This document shows, in pieces, positions 28,801 through 41,099 of a stretch of DNA of 64,000 nt. Made by a program: the position numbers and the translations under genes. Every line of letters starts with the position of its first letter. Positions within the stretch are counted from its first letter, which is position 1. Source of the stretch: Spirodela intermedia (taxonomy: Eukaryota > Streptophyta > Magnoliopsida > Alismatales > Araceae); the NCBI GenBank assembly GCA_902729315.2, contig LR746272.1:7218827-7282826 (forward strand), written 5' to 3'. Below the pieces are notes generated by a model. It did no database searches, had not been told where the DNA came from, and saw only the letters and a list, made by a program, of their open reading frames with translations.

Positions 28801-31800
28801 TTTGAAATGGACTCCCAGCAAAATCTGCTATACACATGTTCTAAAATTTGTAATGTTACTGGCCTCTCATTCAGCTGAATGGATTTTAATGAACTAATAT
28901 TCATTAAGATTACAGAGGTCTTGAACATTGAAACGATCATAAGTAGTGAATGAAAGCATTTACCCGATTCTTGCATGACACAAAAGCTGGTTGTTTTCTC
29001 TTGAAACTGTAAATGTATATAACAAGAAACTCTCAAGCGGACAAGCAATTTAACTTTCGTTTGTTCAATGCTGAATCCTCTTGGTTATGATTGATAATAT
29101 ATTTTCACTTTTTTTGGAAATGTATTTGACATAGATCCATATATTACATATAGTATATAATATATAATAAATTAATTTAAGTGCAAACTTTTTAGATCCC
29201 CAATCAGACCCCTCTAACATTGTCACATCAACAACCACATCCGTGTAAACAATCAAAATCTAAATCTGTGCCAAAGGTTTCCAATTACTAGTAGAGGATA
29301 GAAATGGGGTAACATAAACTGTGAGAATGACGATAGTAAATAATTCAAAACCAGCAGCATGACAAGCAAATGAATACATCTGATCGCAATAAGATGATGG
29401 GTAAACACCTCTCCAGGAAACGAGAAATTCATTTTGCCATGAAACTTTCACAAACACATTCATTGCATCGTAACTTTTTTATGTTTCATCAGTGCATCTT
29501 CAACGGGAGATAATTGGGTGTCCACTTTTTACTGTATCTTTTTCCGCCATCATTTCTTTCACTTGAGAAATCAGGAGAATAATGATTCCTTACGTAACAA
29601 ACATTGCTCAAAAAGTTTTAGAGCACCATTTTTGTTAGTTCCTATCATACTCTGAGAGAAGACCTTAAGAAGGGAATTTTTTAAGGTCCTTTATTTGGAA
29701 TCAGGGAAACAAGATGTTGAGGTCAACAACAGAACAAGAGGCTGGAACCAAGCTGCACAGCAGTCCATTCTTGAAACCAAGTTCAGCTTCACCTTTCCAC
29801 AGAAAACAGTGGCACAACCATTATCATTATCATACGATTTCCTCCGTCAAAACAATTCATTAATCAGGAAGACAAGTATGAACATTAAACGGCAAGTTTA
29901 TACAAAAACATGTTTATACATTGATCTGAGTGGATAAATTCATGCACCAGAGAAAATAATTTAACACATTATATATCTATTCATGGGAGCTCCTTCATAA
30001 ATTACAGTGAAATGACAGAAATAATAAATTGCATATATGTTATGTGTCAGCATCCAGGCAAAAACCTGTTGATTATATGGGTATATCATTGCATCCAAAT
30101 ATAACCGATGCGTTTCCACATACAGGAAAATTATAGAACATTAAGTTTTAGCATTTCAAGTTTTAATAAAGGATAAAAATAATGTTTGACATAAAACAAT
30201 GTTTTAATACAAAGTAGGTCAAGGTTTTCATTATGTATCCTTATGATGAGCACACATACGCGCGCACACATATTTTATTAGGTGCCTGGAACTCAATGAA
30301 AAACAAATTCAGAATTAACTGGACCAGGTTACTGCAAGACAAAGGATGCATGTGATGAGTGGATAAATTCATAGCAAGATCTTGACATAGCCAAGAAATT
30401 TCCCAATTAAATCATCATCATCATTTCGCCCTGTTTTGCTCTTCAATAAAAATGTTGTACCTTGCAATCTTACGTATAACACAAATGGTATCATGAACAT
30501 GTTAGTTTCAGGTTGTGTCATTTTTCATATGGCCACCTGACTGTTTACATCTATTCTTTGCACATGCTAAACGTTCGTCCTTACTTTGTTGGTACATAGA
30601 ACAACTAAAGTAGAATAATGGCATTATATTTAAATGATGATAAGGAGAGTGCCTCTACACACTTCATCACTCCACCCTGATCGAACTAGAAATATAACCA
30701 GCCACCTCATTGCCTTTTGCTAACTTATTAAGAAAGATGTGGAGACAAGTCATTTGTTTACCAGATTTCACATCCCTTATTAAGCAGTTTATTTACCAAA
30801 CTTATTAAGAAATTTGGACAGCATGATTTGCTCCCTACATTTATCAAAAAGAAAAGAGCAAGACACTGAACTGACAACAGCATTATTATTTCTGAAGTAA
30901 ACAGAAACTGTAACACAGCGTTGCAAACTTCTTTACCTTGCGGTATGGCCACCTTACAACACCATTCTCACGACATATCCTCTTTAAGACGCTGCTACAC
31001 ACACCTACATGTTATAACTGATTAAGTATTCCTTATCTTAGAAGAAATTCCTAAAACAAAATTTATAAGAAAGCTATGACATATTCAGGCAGCTCTAAAC
31101 TTGAAACCGAAATTAGAAATTCACGTGTACACTCCCATAATCAAATTTACCGGTATAAATAAACAAGAAAGAGGGCAGTGATGCGAATAAGAGATCTTCA
31201 GAAACAAGACTAACTGCTCCTAGCTGACAGCCTATGTTTTCCCTTCCCCCATAAACAACTGTAACGAACCAATTCCCTGCCAACCTTTCAATGCTGGCAT
31301 CAATGAGGAATTATATCACTTGTGCGTTCCATGCTCAACTCTCAGCATTATAACAGAAGGGTAACTACTAGGTTGTTGCACCTGATCGAAATCAAAACCA
31401 GAACAAGGTGTAGACATGCAAAAACCAAAGAAAAAGAAGAAGAAAAGAATTATTGTATATATTTCAAACCAGAATCAATCTGAAGTATAAGATTTCACTT
31501 GCTAGCAAACAGTACGGACAAGGACAAGATTTGGCATTCAAAAACTTGCGCAGTGCTTCAAGGTATTACGCATGGGAGAGTAACAATGTCCTGAGGCAAC
31601 ATCATTCTACGTTTTATTGTACTTAGAAAATAGTTTTCATCACCATTCGTAATTCAAAATAAGATTCATCACAAAAAACCACAGAAAGAGCGCCTTAAAA
31701 ACCATAAACTTAGCAAAATACCTCTAAAAATAAATGTCTCCACCATAAGCATACAGGTTATATAACTCTTGCCCCACTGGCCACCCCTATCTAGAATGGA

Positions 31801-34037
31801 TCACTAGAATCAACTTCTCAGCCCTACAACATTGTAGAGACGCATGTGGTGAACTTAGATATTGTTCAGAATAGCATTCCATTCCTTTCTCCTCACCTGC
31901 ACATGATAAATTATTATGTGAAAATATCCACCACACTCTAATATGCACACAGAAAATGTTCCTTATTCCACTCTCCTAGGAACCTCTCAACATCCACGCT
32001 GGTAAAGACTTGTGTTGAATAACTACACCATTTCTCTAAGATCGTTCTCAGATGAACCCAAATGCAAATATAATAAATATTCTGAAGACTCTTGTATGGC
32101 TGTCATCAAGGTAGCATGCGGTCCTCACGTACACGATGATATTCAAAAAACTAATGCAGGTGGTTAGACATAGTTTCCCAATATTACTGGCCAAAGCATT
32201 AACAGTCTACTAAGTATACAGCTTCCAAGCTTCCTTGTCAAAGGCCTGCAATAAGCAAGTAACCAGATGATCAAGTTTACCCTGATCTTTGGCAGTCTAG
32301 AATCAAGAATATGCACCGTCAAGCTGAAAAGAATCCCACACACGAACTCTACAGAGCATAGATGACAATGAGAGCAAGCCAAATGAAACATCAACACATC
32401 TACAAAATATGCATTTCCAAACAAGCCCCAGACAACACCCATAGGAAGTCATTCAAGGTCAACAACATCACTCGAGATGTGTCATAATCCTGTTACCCAA
32501 ACCCATACGTGCACACTCAAACAACAAACATTCCATTAAATATAAAACTATGTCACTTGTCTGTGTCATCAATGAAATAATTCTCTCACATGTTTCCTCT
32601 CCCTTTTTATTTCTTCCATGACCACCACCCATAACTGTCTCTATTTTCTTCTCAAGTCATTTACTAAGAAAGAGCCAGAATTTCACAAAAAATTCTCCCT
32701 CCCCGTTTCCTCCTCAGACTCCACTCCGCCTTCAGTAGGCCCGGATAATCAACCCACGCCCTTTCTAGAACACTCAAGTAAAGACTAAGAAGTTAGAAAA
32801 ATATGGAGTTCTGTAGAATCTACAGAGTCTGACTACGAAGCTGTAAAGGATTGAATTGCACAATAAATGACATAAATATAACTATTATTCTGTTAGGAAT
32901 TTATTGTAATTTTTCCAACCACCGAGTCCAGTCATAATATCCGGGCAAAGAAAATATCTGCTCACATGCTGGAAAAAAAGTAGTCAACCTAAAAATAATA
33001 AAATAAACAGATCCACATAATTGAAATGAGAAGTTATTAGCTTCGAGAATGCATTCTAATGGCCCAATTTTGCATGAAAGATAGTTTTCAATGAGAGCAA
33101 ATCAGTGGTCCAGAGCTATGTGCAGAATGTAGAATTGATAGCATTTTAAAGTCACTTAGGAAATGTGTAGCATCTTGACCTTCATCAAAATCATATGTTG
33201 CTGTGAAGTCTAAATACTTCCACAGTTGGGACACAAGACATGACGAAAATGAATAAAATACGAAAAGCGAACTCAAACATTCATAAGTACGTATCTATTA
33301 CTCAGAAAAAATTGGGAAGGATCAACTGAAAAAAAAAATTGTGATACTGACGGAGAAGATGGCTTCTAACGACAAAAAGAAAGAATATCATAATTTTATC
33401 TTTTAAGTCCCCAACAAACCGGCAAACTTGGTGTCGCCAGAGTTCCCATTAAGTATAAGGTCCTCAAATTGGTATATATGTACATATGAAGGGAAGGTTA
33501 ATTTTAGGCTTCCAGAATTACCATACCAAAAAACAAACTTATAATTTCTACGATAATGTACAGAAGATTGATTCGTGCATACAAATCCCATTAATGGTAT
33601 TGAAGCAAAAACAGAAAACGAAATAAAAAATTATAAAAACGAAGCGACATAATCCTCTAAAAAATGTCCCGAAATGTTCGACGAAAAGTATCCACTAAAC
33701 AAAGAAATATGCACAGGATTTGCGATGATCGTACCCTAGACAACAGAAGCATAATCGCCAAAAAAAATCAATCAATCAAAGGACAAGGAGGCGTGGATTC
33801 ACACGCTGGGCTATCGCCGTTACCGAGAGCAGTGGCGGCCTCGGCGATGGGGACATTGAAATGCTTCGCGACGTCGTCGAATGTCAGCCTTGACGCATTG
33901 GGCGCCGTTGAGACTGTGGGAGCGGCTCCTCCCCCGTTCCCGCTCAGCAGTCGCGCAGGAGACGAGGGCTGAAGCACCGGTGACAACTGAGCAGCTGAAG
34001 GCTTCGCCATTTCCGGCCCTGGCGGCATCCCCGTCAT
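25805..34037 (-). CDS. RWP-RK domain transcription factor (4 exons)
   Basis: Exons on the minus strand are 33824-34037, 30937-31004, 27962-28110 and 25805-26294. The phases join cleanly to give 306 residues. The RWP-RK domain spans about residues 50-105 and is split by introns 1 and 2. It includes [36 protein letters not shown] (residues 78-94) and a VDDIKKDA tail. RWP-RK proteins are plant nuclear DNA-binding regulators (NLP and RKD groups). This protein lacks room for the NLP GAF-like region or a PB1 domain. The last exon encodes a long C-terminal region with [17 protein letters not shown], an acidic Ser-rich stretch and [13 protein letters not shown]. Exon 3 could end at an in-frame TGA (27958-27960), but a strong GTGAGT donor lies across it and pairs in phase with an AG acceptor before 26294. 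Introns 1 and 2 are each about 2.8 kb. Subfamily not assigned. Confidence 0.85.
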
Positions 34038-34567
34038 CCTCGCGCGTGGGGTAAGAAGAGCCGATTCTCCCTTCCAAGCCCAACCAAGAACCGGATCGGC
34101 CCGATGGGCTTTTATTCGGTTTCTCCGTCGGCCGGTTCAAAAAATCGAGCCAAACCAAACCGGCCTGGCCGGCTCTAAAAAATCTTCCTCCACGGCGTCC
34201 TTCACTTTTTTATTTATTGATAATACCTTTTTATTTGTAATTATATTATTTTCAGAATGTAATCTCTTAAGCAGATACCTTTCCCATAAGGTTCGTTCAA
34301 CGATATGTGTTCTTCCTTCAAATATCAAATCCAATGGTGGAGAAACTGCCACGCATAAAAGCCAAAAAGCCCCAAATTTCTTCACACACTCATTACTTAA
34401 AACTAAGAGAAAAAAAAATATACATATAAATCCCATCACAGGGCACAACTTTCAGAAGTCAACACCAGGAGCAGCTGGAATAATGCGAAGCCCGTCGCAG
34501 GCCACGCTTCCAGATGTCAACTGACCTCTTCTTTATTCTTCGGTGGAGGTCCTCCATTGACACACTC
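34038..34567. other. Intergenic: RWP-RK promoter and GHR 3' region
   Basis: 530 bp between two tandem minus-strand genes. It should hold the RWP-RK promoter and leader and the GHR 3' untranslated region. No motif stands out. Confidence 0.5.
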
Positions 34568-37500
34568 TTAAGGGCCGAATCTATCCCGACCATGTGGGGA
34601 GGAGAAGTCAACGCCTGGACCCACAGGGATGATCCCGAAGGGATTGATGGAAGGATGGCTGCCGTAATAATGCCTCTTGATGTGCTGCATGTGGACCGTG
34701 CTGCTCATGCCCGGGATCTGATAGATCTCCTTGGTGTAATTGAAGATATTCGGGTACTCTCTCAGCAGCTTCTTGTTGCACTTGAAGTGGACGGCATATA
34801 CCTGCTCAAGCAACGAACCCGGTCAACCATCAAATTTCCTACTTACCCTTTTTTTTTTTACTTCTTTCGAAAATAAAATATTACCCAGGAAACCATAATC
34901 TTCCCCATTTTAGTATATAAATACACACATAATCTGATGGGTGAGATAACCGAGAGAGAGAGAGAGAGAGAATCTGATCCGAATTTGATGGGTAACTTGT
35001 CATATAAAGTCGGTCAACTTTAGGTCACCGTTGAACATAATATCTTCCAAAAGTAAAAGGGGGGGAAGCATCCCACCTCGTCAAACCTTATGAGCGTGAC
35101 GAACAGACGAATGTCAGCCTCAGTCAACGCATCGCCACAGATGTATCTCTGCTTGCTGAGAATTTCCTCACATCGGTCCATTGCTTCGTACAGCTTCTTT
35201 ACAGCCTACGTAGATCATTACATGCGCACAAAAATAAGAAGAAACTAAGAGAGGCATCAAGTCAACGAGAACGAAGCTAATATCATGCAAATATCACAGA
35301 ATTTCTTCGCGACCCAGACAGAATATAATCACATTTTATGTACCATATTATTTGCAATTACCTCATCATATGGGCCTTGCTTCTTGGCGAACCCGCACCG
35401 GTACACGCCGTTGTTTATTCCGTCGTACACCCACTCGTTGACCTCGTCAATTTGGGCACGCAGGTGCGCTGGGTATAAGTCCAAGGCCGCATTCTTCGCA
35501 ATACCATTGAATTCGGTGTTCAGCATCCGGATTATCTCGCCGCTTTCATTGCTGACGATCGTCTTGTTCTTCTTGTCCCACAGGACCTGCCATCAATCGA
35601 GGCCGATCAGCAGGCCTTGAATCATGAAGTCAGAGGCTTTACATAAAGGGGGATCTTGTTCTTACAGGAACTGTGTACTTGCCGGAATAGTTTGAACTGG
35701 CGAGCTCGTAGAGCTCTCTGATGCTCTTCGCTCCATTGAGTGGGTCAGGCTCAGCTCCTGGCTCTTCAGTACTAGAACTGGGGAACAGCCAGCCAAAATG
35801 TTCATCGCTCTCCTTTGTTCTTCCCCATATCGGTTTGACAGACTATGGGAAACAAAATAGAAGACATGAATGCGTGGACCTTGGTTAAACTGCCATGTTA
35901 TATGCTAAACTTGGCAGATGAGATGAGAGCAGATTGATGATGGCGTTGACTTGGTGAGCTGGAGGGAAATCTATCAAAAGAAGGCTCTCAAACCCTACTA
36001 GGCTCTGAAGCAACACGACATCCTTTCTAGTCATGACAATTTTATGTAACCTAAAAACTATTGTCAAATGATAGATGAAATGGTTTTCACTCAAGTGGCT
36101 AATAATAGATATTTAAAGGCATCAAAGTGACTCACAATTTGATTTCCTAGTCAATTATAATACAAGCATATTTTCAGGTCAGCTCAGATGGAATAGCCCA
36201 ATATCAACTCAATTTAAGTGGATTAGTGGCCCATGATATGTGAAGATATAATTCAGCCTAATTTAGTTCAAGATACCCTAATTAGAGATTTAGACTCATG
36301 TTAAATGCTAAAATCTCAATTCTCATGTTTCTTTTTATTTTCACATTTTATTTTTAAAATTTGAATTTCAAATATTATTATCAAATTATTAAGAGTGTTC
36401 TACCAAAACCTTCTTATTTTTAAGGGCTGTTTTAACTATTTTCCCATTTTTTAGGTTAGTTATAACTCATTTTCAACTAATAAATAGTCATTCCCTTATA
36501 GTCCTAGAGATAATTCATGTTTTTATCAATTTATTTTATATCTTTGCTAGTAGATTCTAATATTCTGTGGAGTCAAGAAATCATTTTTCTGATCATGTGG
36601 ACTCAAGATCAACTCCTTGTGAACTCAAGGGGTGAAATCTCTCTGTTCTATTAATTCATGGCAAAGAGTTTTCAACAAAATCAAGTTTCATATGAATTCA
36701 AGGTTACGATTTAACTTCTAAAATATACATACTAAGCTGAAACGTGATCAGATCATCAGTTCTTCAAAATTATGCTGCATCACAATTTTCGAAGATAACT
36801 CATGATTAAATACGTTTATCTATATATGGTTCAAAACAAGTTATCAAACGAATTAATAGGAATCAACGCGGCTACAAAGATCTTAAACTCTTTCAAGTTA
36901 TGTCTCACTTGATCGTCAACCCTACAGAAGACACAACTAAATGCTACCTATGCAGTTGCCCACAAGACTGATTTGGCAGATCGAAAGGCCCTATATGCCG
37001 ATGCAGAGATCAAAAGATTTCCTAGAGTTTGAAATACTGCCAGAGATAAGTTTGATCATGCGGCGTACTGTGTAGCTGATTGCGTCTCCGAGTCCCTTGA
37101 TCTTCAAGAATGCAAGGCACCTAGATGCCCAAGGGCACGCGTAGGATACATACAGATGGTACCGTCCGGCCTCTGCAGGGAAAGGCGATTCCTCGTCCCG
37201 CGAGATGAAGTTCCTGAAGGTCGACGGAGTCCTGTTGAAGGCCCCCGACTCGGTCATCTCGTCCAACTCCGACCCCGCCATCGGAGGTATCTGCTCAGAA
37301 TGAGAAATTTTGAACTTACTCGGAGATGTTCTGCGACCCACAACCCGGAGCAGGGAATCAGAAGCCGGGGATTCATCGGATTCGCGGCAAATTACGCATC
37401 AATTGAGGATTGAAGGAACCCGAGGAAACCCTACTCCAGTGACGAAGGTGTGAAACTGAACGAGATGCTGACGAATTCAGGAAAGAAGAGTAATCCGCGA

Positions 37501-37703
37501 GAAGATCCATGGCGTCGGGGAAATTTCTGAGGATTTTTCTTGCTCTCCTTCTTCTTCTTCTTCTTCTTCTTCTTTCAACGTACCTGGACGACGTGGGCTG
37601 AGGCGGCTTTGGCGGCGGCAGCTATGGTTGAGAGGCGCCGCGGAGGACGAACCGACGGGGAGGAGCAGGGGGATCTCGAAAGAGGCAGAAGCAGCGAGAT
37701 CAT
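34568..37703 (-). CDS. Glutathionyl-hydroquinone reductase, probably plastid-targeted (6 exons)
   Basis: Minus-strand exons are 37584-37703, 37069-37290, 35666-35842, 35362-35586, 35077-35205 and 34568-34801. All junctions are phase 0 and give 368 residues. The enzyme is a Xi-class GST-fold protein (ECM4/YqjG family) that uses glutathione to reduce glutathionyl-hydroquinones. Family marks are the catalytic CPWA (Cys92) in [17 protein letters not shown], the NTEFN segment, [13 protein letters not shown], and a C-terminal [10 protein letters not shown] and INPFGIIP. The first exon ([12 protein letters not shown]..., rich in Ser, Arg and Ala with no acidic residue) looks like a transit peptide. 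An internal ATG (MAGSELDEM) in exon 2 could give a form without it. Exon 1 joins exon 2 between GTACGT and a CAG acceptor at 37291. The gene is divergent from MSRB1. Confidence 0.93.
37549..37574 (+). repeat. (CTT)n microsatellite in GHR intron 1
   Basis: About eight CTT units in a row, immediately inside the first GHR intron near its donor site. Confidence 0.9.
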
Positions 37704-38015
37704 CCCACGTTCAAGGTTCCCGAAGAAATCGACGATCGAGTGGCCTGCAAGTCCGCCGGCTCCCTCGGACCCAGACAAGAAACTGACGGAAATGTTTTTG
37801 TCCGGATTCCTTTATCCGAAACTCGCAGAACCTGACCAGCCAAAGGGTGCCACCTGCCAAGATGATTGGCGCGGCCTTGGCGCGACACGTGGCCGGACGA
37901 GATTCGGACACGCTCCGCCGATGCAGGCCAGTTGTTCGCGTTATTCTTCATAGAAGTTTCATCGCCGCCCGATGGACTTTCTCCTCGACTTTCCTTAAAA
38001 GAGAAGAAAGCGTCC
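37704..38015. promoter_or_regulatory. Shared divergent promoter region of GHR and MSRB1
   Basis: Only 312 bp separate the two start codons, so both leaders and core promoters must fit here unless a leader intron lies elsewhere. The sequence is moderately GC-rich and no clear TATA box is seen. A GACACGTGGCC element (E-box/ABRE core ACGTG) lies at about 37882-37892. Confidence 0.6.
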
Positions 38016-39196
38016 ATGGCGGCGGCGGCGGCTGCAGCGAGGATTGCCCTTGCGGTCAACCCTACCGCCGTCCTCAAAGGTCCTCCCGGTGCAGCTTTCT
38101 CTTCCCTCGGGCTCGAATTTCCCCAGCTCAGGCGAGGAAGGAGAGCGAGACGAGGCTCTTGGGCCGCCGCCATGGGATCCTCCTCCTCTCGTCAGAAGCC
38201 TGACGACAGCAGCCTACAAGGTCGGTCTGTTCAAACTCTTTCTTCGTCTGGGTCTCGCCATGTTACCATGTTCAGAAAACATGAACTGTGCCAAAAAAAC
38301 TAGCCGCCATGGGAGCGAGGAAGAAGAATCCAATCCCAGTACTCGCCCATGAAATATTCTATCATCCTCCGTTCGATGGTTCGCATCAGGAACCCAAGAA
38401 CCGAATTCACTGGTTACCGACGACGCTCTCTTCTCGTCTTCTCTCAACGCAGGGGCTGCCGGTCAGGAGGTCCCCGCATCCTTCAGCGACGAAGAACTGA
38501 GGAAGCGGCTCACCAAGGAGCAGTACTACGTCACTCGGCAGAAGGGCACGGAGCGGGCATTCACAGGGTAAGATCCTGGACTTCCGCAATCCCCTGCTCT
38601 GGCTCCGCCGAAGAAAAACCTGTGAACAAGATTCAACTTTTGCGTTCCAATTTCAAGGGAGTACTGGAACACGAAGACCCCGGGGATGTACCACTGCATC
38701 TGCTGTGACACCCCCCTCTTTGAGTGAGCTCTCTCAACCCTTCCTTCGAACAGAGAATCCACTTGAACAACATGATTTGATGGCATTTCACTGTCCCCCC
38801 AGATCAAGAACAAAGTTCGACAGCGGCACCGGCTGGCCTTCCTACTACGAGCCGGCCTCCAGCAATGTGAGGTCGAAGCTGGATATGTCCATCTTCTTCA
38901 TGCCCCGAGTGGAGGTCCTCTGCGCGGTCTGCGACGCCCATCTGGGGCACGTCTTCGACGACGGGCCGCCGCCCACTGGCAAGCGATATTGCATCAACAG
39001 GTGGGCGATCTCCCCCACCTCCCCCCCCCCCCGCCGGATAATTTATTATTCTCAAATTCTGAAATAAATTCTTCATTTATTTTTAATCCGAGCCCATTTT
39101 GCATTGCTCCTGAAATTTTATTTTATTTTTTCATTTTAATCGATTTATTTCTGCAGTGCGTCGCTGAAGCTGAAGCCCAAGCCCAAGCCCAAGTAG
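38016..39196 (+). CDS. MSRB1: Methionine sulfoxide reductase B, plastid MSRB1 type (5 exons)
   Basis: Exons 38016-38220, 38453-38567, 38658-38723, 38803-39000 and 39157-39196 give 207 residues. The enzyme reduces methionine-R-sulfoxide in proteins. The first 50-55 residues are Ala- and Arg-rich and look like a plastid transit peptide. The SelR domain starts at about residue 76 ([10 protein letters not shown]). Zinc is held by Cys120/Cys123 (HCICC) and Cys169/Cys172 (LCAVC). The catalytic Cys192 is in RYCINSAS. The position that is Cys in 2-Cys MSRBs is Thr138 here ([10 protein letters not shown]), as in plastid MSRB1, which needs glutaredoxin/glutathione or CDSP32 for regeneration. Cys122 is an extra Cys beside the zinc pair. 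The C-terminal KLKPKPKPK tail is short and basic. The gene is head-to-head with GHR. Confidence 0.94.
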
Positions 39197-41099
39197 AGGG
39201 CCATCGTCCGAGTCGCTGCCTTTGATCGTGTTAATGTACGTTCTGTCTATCCTCTGTGGAGTTCATTAAAAGAAGGAACGATGAGCAAAGGTCAGATGAA
39301 GATTGTTTACTTAGTTTGGAACTTTTCAGTAATTTTCCCCGGGTAGAAGTACTAAAGAGGGGTGATTTGGAGTTGGGGGATGGAATGTTATGATACGTCC
39401 TCATCAAAACTCATACTGTCGTGATCACCAGGGGCACTAACCATTTTGTGAACCCTGTCCGTGCCGGCGCCATGTGCTGGGCACGCCGCGTGGGCTCCTT
39501 TATTGTACCTCCCCCTCAGCCCACGACGCTCGTCAGTTCCCGACCGAGAGAGAGAGCAATGTACGGTCTAGCACGTGGCGAGCTCAGATACTGAATCCGT
39601 GCCACGTGCCGATGAAAGCAAGGTGACGAGGCGGCACAGCCGGCGGTGGCCGGAGGAATCACAGTGTCTGGTGCGTGGTCGTCGACGAGATGATGTGGCA
39701 GAGCTCGGCGGTCGAGGAAGATGCCCGAGCACATGAGCTGGCTCCGAGTCATCGCCAGCGCTCCCTCTCGCGGTAACGTGGGCTGTGCGAGGTGAAACGG
39801 TCAGGGTAACAGAACTTTGACCGACCGCTGCTTTACGGGGTGGAGTAGCTTCTGCGCACCGCCCCCACAGGTACAAGTGGGCACTTGAGACGTACGCTCT
39901 CGCCGGGGTTTGATGCGGGCCCCATCATGGACAGTGTGAGCTCCACCATCCTCGTGTTCCTCTCTCTCTCTAGCTAGCTAGCTAGCTAGCTAGCTTGCTA
40001 GGGGGTGTAGAGACATGCATATGGAGTGGGACCCAGTAGCCTTGGTCTTTCATAGTTTGATAGATGTGATACCCATGAAAGCTTCAATGGGCGCATTAGC
40101 CATCCACCCATGGTCTCCCTACCAGCCAGGGCTAATAGTGGAGGTCGCTTTCGTCCGTTGGCCCCCAACGTCCCCCTTCCCTAATGGAATATAACGCGGA
40201 AGAGTCAACGGAATAGGATCAAACATGTGAGCAGAATTCGGCTTAGCACTCGTGGAGGCCAACTCCCCCTCTTGGTTCCTCTCTCGGCTGGCTAGCCGTA
40301 CATCTGAGCCCACTTAAAGAAACAAACGTGGCTACTACACGAATATAAGAGGTCATTAAATCCCGCTAAAACCGGGGAATGACACGTGGATTTCATTAAA
40401 GCTTGGCCCATTTATTATTCCTGGAGAAAACACAATAAATGGATTTTAAAATATATTTCTTATTTCTTTCGGAGGATAGTTAGCGGCCTTGACGCGTGGA
40501 CCAATGAGGTTTCAGATAAAATTAATACGTGCCCTTCAGATGAGTGAGAACTCCGCCGTCGAATCTTCGCTGTGAACGAACAGGTGACAGAATGATATAA
40601 GAGCCGTACGCCTGCGTCTTTCCCCGACGCACTGTTTCCATCTACAGCGAAACGTACCACGACATCTGGCAACCAGAGACATGGAGGGAAGAAGGAGAGA
40701 GAGAGAGCGAGAAGGGGGGATGTTGGTAAAAGGCGTGATTGTGCACAGCTGGTGCAGGCAGGCCCGGATTTTATCTCATTTTACAGCTGGAGACTCTCTC
40801 CCTCTCTCTCTAAATCTCTTCTTTTCTCTCTAAATCTCTCTCTCTCTCTCTCTACCTGTGCGCCGCAGGGCTCCGTATTCTCGGCAGGTCGCTGAGGACA
40901 CAATCTCACATCGGCGTCTTGTTATTCTTTCGCCCCGATAACCGCGGAATCAGTGACGGCAGTGTAGAGGGAAGCGGGAGGAGTTAGTCGGAGAGCTAGA
41001 GAGAGAGAGAGAAAGAGGGAGAGGAAGGCGGCAGGACTGCCAGTGCTTCACCATCGAGGGAGGGAGGGAGGGGGGAAGGGGGGAGGGACCGGAGCAGCC
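39197..41099. other. Intergenic: promoter and leader of the PB1 gene
   Basis: Contains the MSRB1 3' region, several ACGTG-core motifs (for example CACGTGGCG near 39571 and ACACGTGG near 40382), a TAGC microsatellite and CT tracts at 40795-40855. GA and GGGA tracts run through 40996-41090, just before the PB1 start. The reading frames are low complexity. No gene is supported. Confidence 0.55.
39955..39994 (+). repeat. Compound (CT)n-(TAGC)6 microsatellite
   Basis: A CT tract runs straight into six TAGC units (39971-39994). TAGC is near-palindromic in tandem, so the tract could form a hairpin. Confidence 0.9.

Noticed and set aside
26315-33591. Many short frames between the RWP-RK exons
   Set aside because: They lie in introns, are AT-rich and have no domain or splice-consistent partners.
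37866-38303. Alternative frames over GHR/MSRB1 exon 1
   Set aside because: They overlap the MSRB1 first exon and read through its GT donor. Only the MSRB1 splicing gives a conserved protein.
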